From JAIEPM01 sp964546815 (GTDB lineage: Bacteria > Cyanobacteriota > Vampirovibrionia > Obscuribacterales > Obscuribacteraceae), in NCBI GenBank assembly GCA_964546815.1, contig CAZJLR010000023.1, positions 1-64,000 on the forward strand: a stretch of 64,000 nt of DNA. Reading direction: 5' to 3'. The translations under genes were made by a program, and so were the position numbers. The stretch's first letter is position 1. Every line of letters begins with the position of its first letter. Below are positions 17,661 through 25,979 of the stretch, one piece after another. The notes under the pieces are model-generated. The model did not search any database. It was not told the DNA's origin and worked only from the letters and a program-made list of their open reading frames with translations.

Positions 17661-19061
17661 ATGAAAAGAGTATTACTTACTGTTCACAAGTTTTTTCCAG
17701 AGCACAAAGCAGGCACCGAAGTGCTGACCTTGAAAGTTGCTCAGGAGCTTATAAGGCGCTCATACGAGGTGATGATTGTCACGGCTACGCCGCCCGACCA
17801 GGATGCAAGACATGCGGTGGGGGAGAAATCCTATGACTACGTTTACGAAGGCATCCCAGTGCACGCAATCGGCGAATCTTTGCGATTGGAAGGATATACC
17901 TTCGATCATGAATTTCAGCATCCGGCTATAGCAGCCCATTTCAAAGAAGTTCTTGAAAAATTCAAGCCCGACCTTTTGCATATTTTTCATGCTCAAAATC
18001 TTTCCTCCAGCATCATCGACGTGGCTGTGGAGAAGAATTTGCCCGTGGTTTGTTCTGCAACTGACTTCTGGTTTGTTTGCCCAATAGTTCAACTCAAAAA
18101 GCCGAATGGGGCAGTTTGTCGCGGTCCTACAGTTCTATCCAGCAATTGCATGAGCTGTTATACACCGCATTTAATTCCGCCCAAAAGTGAGTTCATGGAG
18201 CAGCTCAAGAAAAAACTGCCGGCTCTTTGCGCTCCGATAAATGCCAGCCCACGCCCACTGCGAAATCTCATGGAGAATTCGCTTCTTTCGGCTTACGTTT
18301 TATCGAAAGCGCCGTCAGCTGTCGGTTCTACCATGCGACGCCCGCAAGTGCTGAAAGATGCTGCCAACAAAACCAAGGCAATAATGGTGCCTACACAATT
18401 GATGAAAGACATATTTGTCGAAAACGGTATCAAACAAGAAATCATTCGCCACGTCCCTTTCGGCATAGACAGCAGCCCGCTCATTCCCTACCAGAAAAAG
18501 ACTGCAAGTCAAAATATTCGTTTTGGATTCATTGGCACAATATTCGAGCACAAAGGTCCAGACCTCTTAATCAAGGCATTCCAGAGCCTTCCAGAAGATT
18601 GCCAGGCAGAACTGAAGATATATGGAGACCTTAAGCAATTTCCCGAATATGGAAATACAGTAAAAGCGCTTGTTGATTCAAACCCGCGTAATCGAGACAA
18701 AATCAAATTCTTGGGCACCTTTCCCAACGAAAAACTGGGCCCGGTATTACAAGATATGGATGTGCTTGTGGTGCCATCGCGATGGTATGAGAACACTCCC
18801 CTTGTGATTCAATCAGCTCTGGCAAGCAAAACACCGCTCATCGTTACCAATTTGGGCGGCATGGCAGAGCTCGTTCGCCACGGATTCAACGGACTTGTAT
18901 TTGAACTGAACAGCGTAAGCTCTCTTGCGGAACAACTAAACAAGGTGCTTGACGAGCCTGACTTGCTCGAAACAATGAGAGACAACATTGCACCAGAACG
19001 AAGTGTTTTGCAGATGGTCGATGATATTGAAGCTGTTTACAAAGATGCTCTAAGTCGATAA
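17661..19061 (+). CDS. GT4-family glycosyltransferase with Cys-rich insert
   Basis: 466 residues. Opens with KRVLLTVHKFFPEHKAGTEV, a typical GT4 start. Between about residues 137 and 175 lies a Cys cluster (FVCPIVQL, VCRGP, SNCMSCYTPH) seen in a subset of GT4 enzymes and perhaps metal-binding. The C-terminal half has FGFIGTIFEHKGPDLLIKAF and RWYENTPLVIQSALASKTPL; the second Glu of the EX7E motif is Ser here, so sugar-phosphate contacts differ from the canonical enzyme. Likely cytoplasmic, making a surface or lipid-linked glycan together with the genes that follow. First gene of the rightward set; no strong ribosome-binding site. Confidence 0.88.
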   Translation: MKRVLLTVHKFFPEHKAGTEVLTLKVAQELIRRSYEVMIVTATPPDQDARHAVGEKSYDYVYEGIPVHAIGESLRLEGYTFDHEFQHPAIAAHFKEVLEKFKPDLLHIFHAQNLSSSIIDVAVEKNLPVVCSATDFWFVCPIVQLKKPNGAVCRGPTVLSSNCMSCYTPHLIPPKSEFMEQLKKKLPALCAPINASPRPLRNLMENSLLSAYVLSKAPSAVGSTMRRPQVLKDAANKTKAIMVPTQLMKDIFVENGIKQEIIRHVPFGIDSSPLIPYQKKTASQNIRFGFIGTIFEHKGPDLLIKAFQSLPEDCQAELKIYGDLKQFPEYGNTVKALVDSNPRNRDKIKFLGTFPNEKLGPVLQDMDVLVVPSRWYENTPLVIQSALASKTPLIVTNLGGMAELVRHGFNGLVFELNSVSSLAEQLNKVLDEPDLLETMRDNIAPERSVLQMVDDIEAVYKDALSR

Positions 19062-19192
19062 CCTTGTCTACCCGTTATTATTCAACGAAATTTTCGTGTC
19101 TATGATGCCAAAACAAAGACATTCGCAGTAAATCTCGTGATACCATTGCCAGCTAAACTAATTCACGCACTCGAAATCGAAAAGACATCAAC

Positions 19193-20128
19193 ATGAAGGC
19201 TCTAATTATCGGTGGCAACGGCTTCATTGGCAGCAATCTCGCTGATTCACTGCTCAAGGCAGGTCACAAAGTTACCAGTTTTGACCGTTACCCAAGTCGA
19301 TACCGCGAAGCAGACCCGCAAATCACCTACATTTATGGTGACTTTGCCAACCATGGCGAAGTGCAAGAAGCTGTAAAAGGCATAGACTGGGTTTTTCACC
19401 TTGCATACACCACCTTGCCGGCTACATCAAATGAAGACCCGGCTTACGATGTGAGATCAAACATAGTCGACACACTCCAGTTGCTTGACGCTTGTCGTCA
19501 GTCAAGCGTCAAGAAGATTGTTTTCATAAGTTCAGGTGGCACCGTATATGGTGTGCCACGCAATCTTGAACCAATTCACGAAGAACACCCCACTGAGCCA
19601 ATTTGCTCCTATGGCATCACGAAATTGGCCATCGAAAAATACCTACATCTTTACCATCACCTGTACAATCTCGACTACGTCGTCGCTCGACTCGCCAATC
19701 CCTATGGCGAATTGCAAAATCCGCAGGCAAAGCAAGGCGCTATAGCAGTTTTCCTTGGCAATGTTTTGCAAGGCAAGCCAATAGAAATCTGGGGCGACGG
19801 AACTGTGGTTCGAGACTATATCTACATCGGCGACACAGCTGATGCCCTGGTAAAAGCAGCAGAATATTGCCCCGACGAGAAAGACCCTCGCGTATTCAAT
19901 ATAGGTTCGGGCTGTGGACAATCACTCAACGAAATCGTTAAAGCCATAAAAGGCGCGGTCGGAAAGGACATTGACGTTAGATATTTACCAGCAAGATCTG
20001 CTGATGTACCAACCAATGTACTAGATATAGAACGAGCCAAAAAGTGTCTGTCTTGGCAGCCTGAAATAAATTTAGAGGACGGGATTAGAAAAACTTGGGA
20101 TTGGCTTTCAAAGGTTAGCAAAAACTAA
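19193..20128 (+). CDS. NAD-dependent sugar epimerase/dehydratase (GalE-like SDR)
   Basis: 311 residues, the usual length for this family. The Rossmann motif is GGNGFIG (7-13), then the catalytic Ser114 (ISSGGTVYG) and Tyr140-x3-Lys144 (SYGITK). RDYIYIGDTADALVKA and FNIGSG are typical of UDP-glucose 4-epimerase-like extended SDRs. It would interconvert nucleotide sugars (for example UDP-Glc/UDP-Gal or their N-acetyl or uronic forms) to feed the adjacent glycosyltransferases. It sits alone on its transcript scale: 131 bases after the GT4 gene and 163 before the GT2 gene. The exact substrate cannot be told from sequence; galE is not assigned. Confidence 0.9.
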   Translation: MKALIIGGNGFIGSNLADSLLKAGHKVTSFDRYPSRYREADPQITYIYGDFANHGEVQEAVKGIDWVFHLAYTTLPATSNEDPAYDVRSNIVDTLQLLDACRQSSVKKIVFISSGGTVYGVPRNLEPIHEEHPTEPICSYGITKLAIEKYLHLYHHLYNLDYVVARLANPYGELQNPQAKQGAIAVFLGNVLQGKPIEIWGDGTVVRDYIYIGDTADALVKAAEYCPDEKDPRVFNIGSGCGQSLNEIVKAIKGAVGKDIDVRYLPARSADVPTNVLDIERAKKCLSWQPEINLEDGIRKTWDWLSKVSKN

Positions 20129-20291
20129 GGCGCACTTTTTCGCCCATGCCGAGGCGCCAGCCTGCCTTGTGGAGACTCTTAAAAACACTGAACCTAATTA
20201 CTGATTATCTATTGTCAGGTTGACCTAAAAGCGTCTTACGGTGGACAATTTGACGTTGTTGAGAGATCAACCAATTCGGAAATTAGATTGA

Positions 20292-21344
20292 ATGGCTAAT
20301 ATCGATCTGTCTGTCATCGTTGCCGTTTACAACGAGCACCCAGACAATCTCCTGAGATTACTAGACCGCCTGAAGCAGGTTCTCACCCCGCATTCGTTGT
20401 CGTACGAAGTTGTATTCGTCAACGACGGCAGTAAGGCTGAAACCAGCAAAGCGCTGCAGAGAATCGCTTTTGAGACGCCAAACGTCAAGCTCATTGCGCT
20501 TTCTCGAAATTTCGGCCAGCAAGCGGCAATCTCCGCGGGCTTAGACCATGCAAGCGGACGGGCAATAGTCAACATAGACTCTGACCTGCAAGACCCGCCC
20601 GAACTAATTCCCGAAATGATGAAGTACTGGCGCGCTGGCTATGACATTGTTTACGCACAACGCTCTAGCAGACGCGACCGCGTATTCAAGCGCCTCACAG
20701 CATTTCTCTTTTATAGATTACTTACGTCAATTTCGTCAGTTGCTATCCCACGTGACACCGGCGATTTCAGATTGGTAGACCAACGCGTTGTACGCGCGTT
20801 AAACCAGATGCCGGAAAAAACAAGATTTTTGCGCGGACAAATACCGTGGCTCGGCTTCAAGCAAATCTGCATTCCAATCGACCGCGGAGCACGCGAAGTC
20901 GGAGAGAGCACTTATACAATCAAAAAGCTGCTTCAGCTCGCAATGGACGGCTTACTTGCTTTCAGCTCTGCACCGCTGCACCTGATTTCACCAGCAGGCG
21001 GCGTGATGATGGCTGTCGGCTTGCTCGGATTAATCGCCTGGGCCTGCTTCAAAGGCGGGGCGATAGCCACGTTAGATAATACAGCGCTCGTTTGCATCGG
21101 TTCACTTCTTACCGGCGTACAACTTGTAGCCGTCGGCATTGTTGCTGTTTACCTTTCTAAAGTTCTCGATGAAGTTCGAGGAAGACCTACATATATAGTT
21201 GGCGAACTGGTGCAAAACGGCAAGCGAATTCCGGAAGACAACCGCGAATTGTCGGCTGCATTCGTTGAATCAATGCAGCCACAGAACAGCGAAGCAGCAA
21301 GCAGCAGACAACTTAAGGACAACTCTGAAACAGTTGCGCTATGA
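20292..21344 (+). CDS. GT2 polyprenyl-phosphate glycosyltransferase (GtrB/DPM1-like)
   Basis: 350 residues. The N-terminal GT2 domain has LSVIVAVYNEHPDNL, FVNDGSKAETSKAL, and the metal site NIDSDLQDPPELIPEM, followed by TGDFRLVDQRVV and the acceptor-side GFKQICIPIDRGAREVGES. Two C-terminal membrane segments (about residues 240-260 and 270-295) match the GtrB/DPM1 class, which moves a sugar from a nucleotide donor to undecaprenyl or dolichyl phosphate. That product is the donor used by GT39, GT87 and YfhO-type enzymes, all present in this window. Its stop overlaps the start of the next gene (ATGA), so the two are translationally coupled. Confidence 0.92.
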   Translation: MANIDLSVIVAVYNEHPDNLLRLLDRLKQVLTPHSLSYEVVFVNDGSKAETSKALQRIAFETPNVKLIALSRNFGQQAAISAGLDHASGRAIVNIDSDLQDPPELIPEMMKYWRAGYDIVYAQRSSRRDRVFKRLTAFLFYRLLTSISSVAIPRDTGDFRLVDQRVVRALNQMPEKTRFLRGQIPWLGFKQICIPIDRGAREVGESTYTIKKLLQLAMDGLLAFSSAPLHLISPAGGVMMAVGLLGLIAWACFKGGAIATLDNTALVCIGSLLTGVQLVAVGIVAVYLSKVLDEVRGRPTYIVGELVQNGKRIPEDNRELSAAFVESMQPQNSEAASSRQLKDNSETVAL

Positions 21345-23851
21345 CGCCTCTTGAAAAAGACGAACAGAAGGCGCCTGCATTGGAAAAATACGGCGACTGG
21401 CTCTTTGCTGCTGCAATTGGAATTTTAGTACTGCTATTTTTGTTCAAGGCGAGCTTTGCGGGCGGGTCTATTTCGCGGCTGTGCGTATTAGCTGAATGGG
21501 ATTCTGTTTTCGATGCCTGGAGAACGGGGCACCCACAACCATACGATCCATCGCTCATTCAAATATTTCTACCAGACTACGTTTTTCTGGCGCAGAATTT
21601 GTGCAAAGGTATTTTACCCCTATGGAACCCGCATTGCGGGCTGGGCTACCCTTTTGTTGGTGATATTCAAAGCTCTGTTTTTTCACCGCTAAGATTGCTT
21701 TTTGATTTCTTCCCGAATCTGCATACATACAACTACTATTTAATAGGCGAGCTTGTTATTGCAGCAATATCCTCATTTTTCCTGGCTTTAAGGCTGGGTA
21801 GCAATCGAATTTGCGCATTGTTTGCGGCAATCTGTTATACCTTTTGCCCCTACAATTTATGGTACCTAGAATTAAATCTAGGTAGCTCAGCATCGCTGTT
21901 TCCGCTGGTTACGCTGGCTTTTGTTTACGCCGCGCAGAAGCGAAATTTATTGAGCGCTATTCTTGCAGGGATATCGTCGGGGCTGCTGATTCTAAGCGGA
22001 CACCCCGAATGTTCGTTTTTTGGCATAGTTCTTTCGAGCGCGCTGATGCTTGCGCTTTGCCTCACAGACAAACGCTATGCAATAGGCAAGAACCTGCTTA
22101 GCTTTTCAATATTGCTATTCGTCGCAGCTATCACCACAGTTGCTGTTTCCGCACCGGGATTGTTTCCATTTGCAGAATATCTTCTCAACGGCGAATCGTA
22201 TAAATATGGGTCTAGCTACTCAACTCCAGTAAGCTGGAATGGTATCGCCTTTAATTTATGCAACCCCGGTCAAAATGGCGCCAGCCCATTTTTGGGCATA
22301 ATTGCCGCCATTTTGCTGCCCCTGTCACTACTGGGGTTTCGCAAAGATGCACACCTAAAACAAACAACGGTATCACTTGTAGTTACAACAATAATTACTT
22401 TTGCTCTGGTATCACAATTTGGACCACTGCAAGCATTGTTCAGCAAAGCACCATTCACTGCTTTAATTACACGGTACGCACTGCCATACCAACTTCTTTT
22501 GCTCTCTCTTTTAGCAGCGCTTGGGCTAGAGCAATTGCAGCGTTTTTGCACTTGCGATTCATCAACTGAAGCACAAGATACAACGTCGACAAAGACCAAT
22601 AACGTAGCCGGCAAGCTCATTATTTTAGGTTTTGCTTTGCTCGTCTTCCCAGCCATTCTATTTTACTTCAGCGCTGCAATGTCTCACGATGCAGCGTGGA
22701 TGAAAGCAGCAGACTTTGACGCCATGCTGCCCAGCACTGAAATCAGATGGTCGGCGTGGAATAGAGATATGATTTTCAGCGGTATTTTCGCGCTAATCGC
22801 TTTTGCTACATTTCTAATTCAGCAACGCAAAAAGCCGGACACAGTTGCGAAGAAATGCAATCCTACTTGCATTTTGTTGCTTAGCGCTTTGGCGTTGGGC
22901 TTCACGAGTTTGGCTATTCCAGGCAAATCATCATTGCCATTGCAATCAAAATTCTTTTACCCAAAAACAGAGTTGCTGGAAAAAATCGCAGACAAGCAAT
23001 ATCGTTGCATCTCAACTTGCGAATATGTGCTAAGACCAGCAACTAATAGTGTTTACGGAATCAATTTTTTAACAGTACACAATCCACTTTTTCCAAAACG
23101 ATTTTTAGCGTTTACCAAAGCTTGCGGTGCACAAACAGATGTTTTCAATCAAAAATTCGAGCAAAAGCTCTCGACACTGCTAAATCTGGCTTCCGTAAAA
23201 TATGTTCTATCGCTGACAGACATTGAAGACGCCGGCGGAGACACTGAGCACAGATTCAAGCTGGCTTACCAGAGCGACAACCATATAAGAGTTTATGAGA
23301 ACCGCAACGCGGCTCCCCGAGCCTATTTAGTTCAAGATGCTAAGTTTGTGAAAAGCGCCGACGAGGCCCTTGCAGAAATTCAGTCGAGCTCGTTTGACCC
23401 GAGCAAAACAGTAATATTAGAAGAAGGCACTGATGCTAATACTAGTAAAACTGGCAGCTCCCTCGAAACTATCGATGCGAACTCTTCAAACAAAAAACAA
23501 GCAGCTATTAGCAACAGTCAAAATCAGCCTGGCACAGATTACGAAGCGGTCAAATCATTTGATTTGCCAAACAGCAACAGCATTAGCATAGAAACAGATT
23601 CGCCTAACGAGGGTTGGCTCGTTCTCACCGATATTTACTATCCAGGCTGGAACGCCTATGTCGACGGAGCAAAAGCCGAAATCAGACGAGCAAATTTTGC
23701 CTTTCGCGCTATAAAAATTGAAAGCGGAAAGCACACAATTAAATTCGCCTATGAGCCCAAGTCCTTTCTCCTCGCTTGCGCTGTGTTCATATTCTACGTA
23801 ATATTGATGGGATACACGCTCATGTCTGCGAATTGGAAACGTCAATTCTAA
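21341..23851 (+). CDS. YfhO-like membrane glycosyltransferase
   Basis: 836 residues. About 12 membrane segments fill the first ~530 residues; the early periplasmic loop has FLAQNLCKGILPLWNPHCG and GYPFVGDIQSSVFSPL, the typical YfhO-family signature. A C-terminal periplasmic beta domain ends with YYPGWNAYVDGAKAEIRRAN and HTIKFAYEPKSF, also characteristic. YfhO proteins glycosylate wall or lipid-linked polymers using undecaprenyl-phosphate sugars. The ATGA overlap with the GT2 gene implies a donor-making and donor-using pair. A low-complexity Ser/Asn/Gln linker interrupts the C-terminal domain at about residues 690-735, which is unusual. Confidence 0.88.
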   Translation: MTPLEKDEQKAPALEKYGDWLFAAAIGILVLLFLFKASFAGGSISRLCVLAEWDSVFDAWRTGHPQPYDPSLIQIFLPDYVFLAQNLCKGILPLWNPHCGLGYPFVGDIQSSVFSPLRLLFDFFPNLHTYNYYLIGELVIAAISSFFLALRLGSNRICALFAAICYTFCPYNLWYLELNLGSSASLFPLVTLAFVYAAQKRNLLSAILAGISSGLLILSGHPECSFFGIVLSSALMLALCLTDKRYAIGKNLLSFSILLFVAAITTVAVSAPGLFPFAEYLLNGESYKYGSSYSTPVSWNGIAFNLCNPGQNGASPFLGIIAAILLPLSLLGFRKDAHLKQTTVSLVVTTIITFALVSQFGPLQALFSKAPFTALITRYALPYQLLLLSLLAALGLEQLQRFCTCDSSTEAQDTTSTKTNNVAGKLIILGFALLVFPAILFYFSAAMSHDAAWMKAADFDAMLPSTEIRWSAWNRDMIFSGIFALIAFATFLIQQRKKPDTVAKKCNPTCILLLSALALGFTSLAIPGKSSLPLQSKFFYPKTELLEKIADKQYRCISTCEYVLRPATNSVYGINFLTVHNPLFPKRFLAFTKACGAQTDVFNQKFEQKLSTLLNLASVKYVLSLTDIEDAGGDTEHRFKLAYQSDNHIRVYENRNAAPRAYLVQDAKFVKSADEALAEIQSSSFDPSKTVILEEGTDANTSKTGSSLETIDANSSNKKQAAISNSQNQPGTDYEAVKSFDLPNSNSISIETDSPNEGWLVLTDIYYPGWNAYVDGAKAEIRRANFAFRAIKIESGKHTIKFAYEPKSFLLACAVFIFYVILMGYTLMSANWKRQF

Positions 23852-23910
23852 ACCTTTCGCTATCTCACATGTGCAAAATTGCCAACAGTCCGGGTTGTCG
23901 GTGACAATTT

Positions 23911-24207
23911 ATGGAAAACAAACGTCCGAAAGCAGACCGCTCCAGAGAAGAACAGGCGAACCAAGTTTTCGACATCGCCATGTCGCCTGAGGAGTATGCC
24001 GCCCGCTTTGCACATACGATATTTTGTTCTTCATTCGGCGACTATGAATATTCGGATCCCCACCTAGATGACTGGATACAGCGATTTCATCACATCGTCC
24101 TTCGCCATCCGGAATTAATTGACTCATACCGCCGCAAATATTTGACGGAAGAGGAAATCAGTGTGATAGAAGAAGACATTAGAGACCAGCTGGAGAATGG
24201 ACTTTAG
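23911..24207 (+). CDS. small acidic hypothetical protein
   Basis: 98 residues, highly charged, with no signal peptide or membrane segment. Predicted helical: MSPEEYAARFAHTI, DWIQRFHHIVLRHPELIDSY and LTEEEISVIEEDIRDQLENG. No recognised family. It follows the YfhO-like gene by 59 bases on the same strand and could be the last gene of that transcript. The composition looks genuinely coding and the size is typical for a small regulatory or adaptor protein. Confidence 0.65.
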   Translation: MENKRPKADRSREEQANQVFDIAMSPEEYAARFAHTIFCSSFGDYEYSDPHLDDWIQRFHHIVLRHPELIDSYRRKYLTEEEISVIEEDIRDQLENGL

Positions 24208-24222
24208 TTGATTGGCGCAAAC

Positions 24223-24261
24223 CGTCGCCTTTGATTATTGCCTTGAATTTCAAACCAGTGC
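24223..24261 (-). pseudogene. fragment of an FKBP gene
   Basis: Thirty-nine bases match 25490-25528 inside the FKBP gene at 36 positions. On the minus strand both encode TGLKFK(D/A)IIKGDG in the same frame. The fragment lies just past the stop of the HExxH gene at 24289, while the intact FKBP gene lies just before that gene's start. No further FKBP similarity is visible on either side, so it is a relic of a duplication or a recombination scar. Confidence 0.7.
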
Positions 24262-24288
24262 GCCCAAATAACTTCCTAGCCATGCTAA

Positions 24289-25155
24289 CTAACCCAGAAT
24301 TTCCTTTGCTTTCACTAAATACTGGCGAATATCTTTATGCGGATTTTTCAGGTATTCCCGCCAGCTTGGCAGCAACTTTTCTCTCATGCTGTCCATTCCT
24401 TTATGCCCCTCAAAGGGAGGATAAGCTCCACCATTCAACCTGCAGCGCAATTCGTTGTCTGCAAGCAACTCGATCACAGCATGCTCAGCATTGACAAAAC
24501 CTTCACCGTGTTCTGAACTTGGTATATAGCTGTGCAAGATTTCGTGCCACAAATAGACGGTATTATAGTGAGGAAAGTCCTGACGATAAGTCCACTGTAT
24601 CTTCAGTCCTCCTAGTCCATTTTTCTGGGAGGGATGACTGATGTATACCTGGATGTCCTTAAATTTGTCGAACTTGATACCAGTAAGTTCTTTCATGATA
24701 GAGCTAGACTTTTCAAAGTCCTCGTCCCATTCTTTCTTAACCTTTTGCATTGCTTCTTCCGTTTCTTTCTGCAACGGCTTGAAAGAAGGATCAACGGCCA
24801 TGGCTTGAAGAAGGTCCTGGGAACGTTTCCCGAGTTTAGACAAATCATCATGGTCCATGATCGTATATGGATCGACACCATACTGGAGAAACTTGTAAGC
24901 TGCTTGATCTTTTTCCCAGGCAAGATTTTGAAAAGCAACAATGTCGGGTCTGCAATTGCTACCCATGAATCTCTCAGGACTGGTGTTTACGAGAATGTGA
25001 TAAACAACATAAAGCGGGTCAACCTTGAATGCTATTTGTGGATTACGAGATTGCTCTTCGTTGTCGGCAAGACAAACAACGCCCGATCCGCCAAAAAGGC
25101 TGATCAAAATAATCACTGTCAAAACTTGGAACAACTTTATCCTTTGCAAACGCAT
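24289..25155 (-). CDS. exported HExxH zincin-like protein
   Basis: 288 residues with an N-terminal signal sequence or anchor (LFQVLTVIILISLFGGSGVV, ending near CLADN). At about residues 205-209 it has WHEILHSYIP, an HExxH zinc site, and ~25 residues on AEHAVIELLADNELR offers a Glu third ligand, as in gluzincin peptidases. GGAG is seven bases before the ATG. No family name comes to mind; the rest shows no resemblance to the two cytoplasmic HExxH genes at 2.8 and 5.0 kb. Periplasmic or secreted peptidase activity is inferred from the motif. It lies 47 bases after the FKBP gene on the same strand, so a shared transcript is likely. Confidence 0.75.
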   Translation of the reverse strand: MRLQRIKLFQVLTVIILISLFGGSGVVCLADNEEQSRNPQIAFKVDPLYVVYHILVNTSPERFMGSNCRPDIVAFQNLAWEKDQAAYKFLQYGVDPYTIMDHDDLSKLGKRSQDLLQAMAVDPSFKPLQKETEEAMQKVKKEWDEDFEKSSSIMKELTGIKFDKFKDIQVYISHPSQKNGLGGLKIQWTYRQDFPHYNTVYLWHEILHSYIPSSEHGEGFVNAEHAVIELLADNELRCRLNGGAYPPFEGHKGMDSMREKLLPSWREYLKNPHKDIRQYLVKAKEILG

Positions 25156-25202
25156 TTCAAACTCCAGAAACTTTATCGAGGGTAATAAGGATAGATTGGG
25201 AG

Positions 25203-25685
25203 TTATTTTACGGCAAGCAGCTGAACTTCAAACAAGAGCTTTGCGTTGGGCGGAATAGAGTCTCCGGCACCTTTGGCACCATAACCCAGTTGCGGCGGAA
25301 TAAGTAAACGGCGTTGCCCGCCTATGTGCATACCTTTTACGCCTTCATCCCAACCTTTGATAACACTTCCATTACCAAGCACGAATTCAAACGGCTCCCC
25401 ACGATCAACAGAGCTATCGAATTTTTGTCCATTTGTAAGCCAACCGGTGTAATGCACTACTACAGTCTGCCCTGCACGCGGGCGAGGTCCGTCGCCCTTG
25501 ATTATGTCCTTGAATTTCAAACCAGTGCTTGAGGTGTAAAATCCATCAGCGTCAGGTCCTAAAGGGTAAACCTCCTGAGTCGACTTTTTGCTTTCATCCT
25601 TATGTGGCCACGCAAAGGCAGAAGACGCGCCTACCAGAAGTGAAACAACAGCAAGACTTACCGGAATGAAACGCAATTTTTTCAT
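25203..25685 (-). CDS. FKBP-type peptidyl-prolyl isomerase, exported
   Basis: 160 residues starting at ATG 25685 (MKKLRF); the frame is open upstream but lacks a signal-peptide-like start. Signal peptide to about residue 26 (SSAFA), then a single FKBP domain: VVVHYTGWLTNGQKFDSS, PFEFVLGNGSVIKGWDEG, GMHIGGQRRLLIPPQLGYG and IPPNAKLLFEVQLL. Aromatic and hydrophobic residues of the active pocket are present. It accelerates proline cis-trans isomerisation during folding of envelope proteins. A 39-bp copy of codons for TGLKFKDIIKGDG is found 1.2 kb away at 24223. Confidence 0.92.
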   Translation of the reverse strand: MKKLRFIPVSLAVVSLLVGASSAFAWPHKDESKKSTQEVYPLGPDADGFYTSSTGLKFKDIIKGDGPRPRAGQTVVVHYTGWLTNGQKFDSSVDRGEPFEFVLGNGSVIKGWDEGVKGMHIGGQRRLLIPPQLGYGAKGAGDSIPPNAKLLFEVQLLAVK

Positions 25686-25979
25686 GCTACCAAACTCGCT
25701 CAAAGACGTAACGGCAGCATTATATACGCTCTACTATCAACCTGCCTTATACGAATGCAACTAATCGAATTCTTTGATTTGCCCATTATTTTTGTATTGC
25801 TCAAAATTGCCCTGGGTGCTGACAGGCGATTGCTAGTCGCTTTGAAAGATTCAGCTATCACAAGCACGCTTACGCAAATTAGTTAGGCTGATTTCTTGGT
25901 ACTTTCATTGTATTCTTGTGGCTTAAGCAACGGCGCTTTTCTCCGAACATTGGAAGCAATAATACTAAGAGACCAGAAT

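Noticed and set aside
18227..18634. A 135-codon alternative frame inside the GT4 gene
   Set aside because: It lies wholly within the well-supported GT4 reading frame and has no ribosome-binding site.
25704..25979. Possible purine riboswitch before the AzgA permease
   Set aside because: No match to the conserved purine-riboswitch core (junction bases and loop-loop pairing) could be seen in the ~275-base upstream region.
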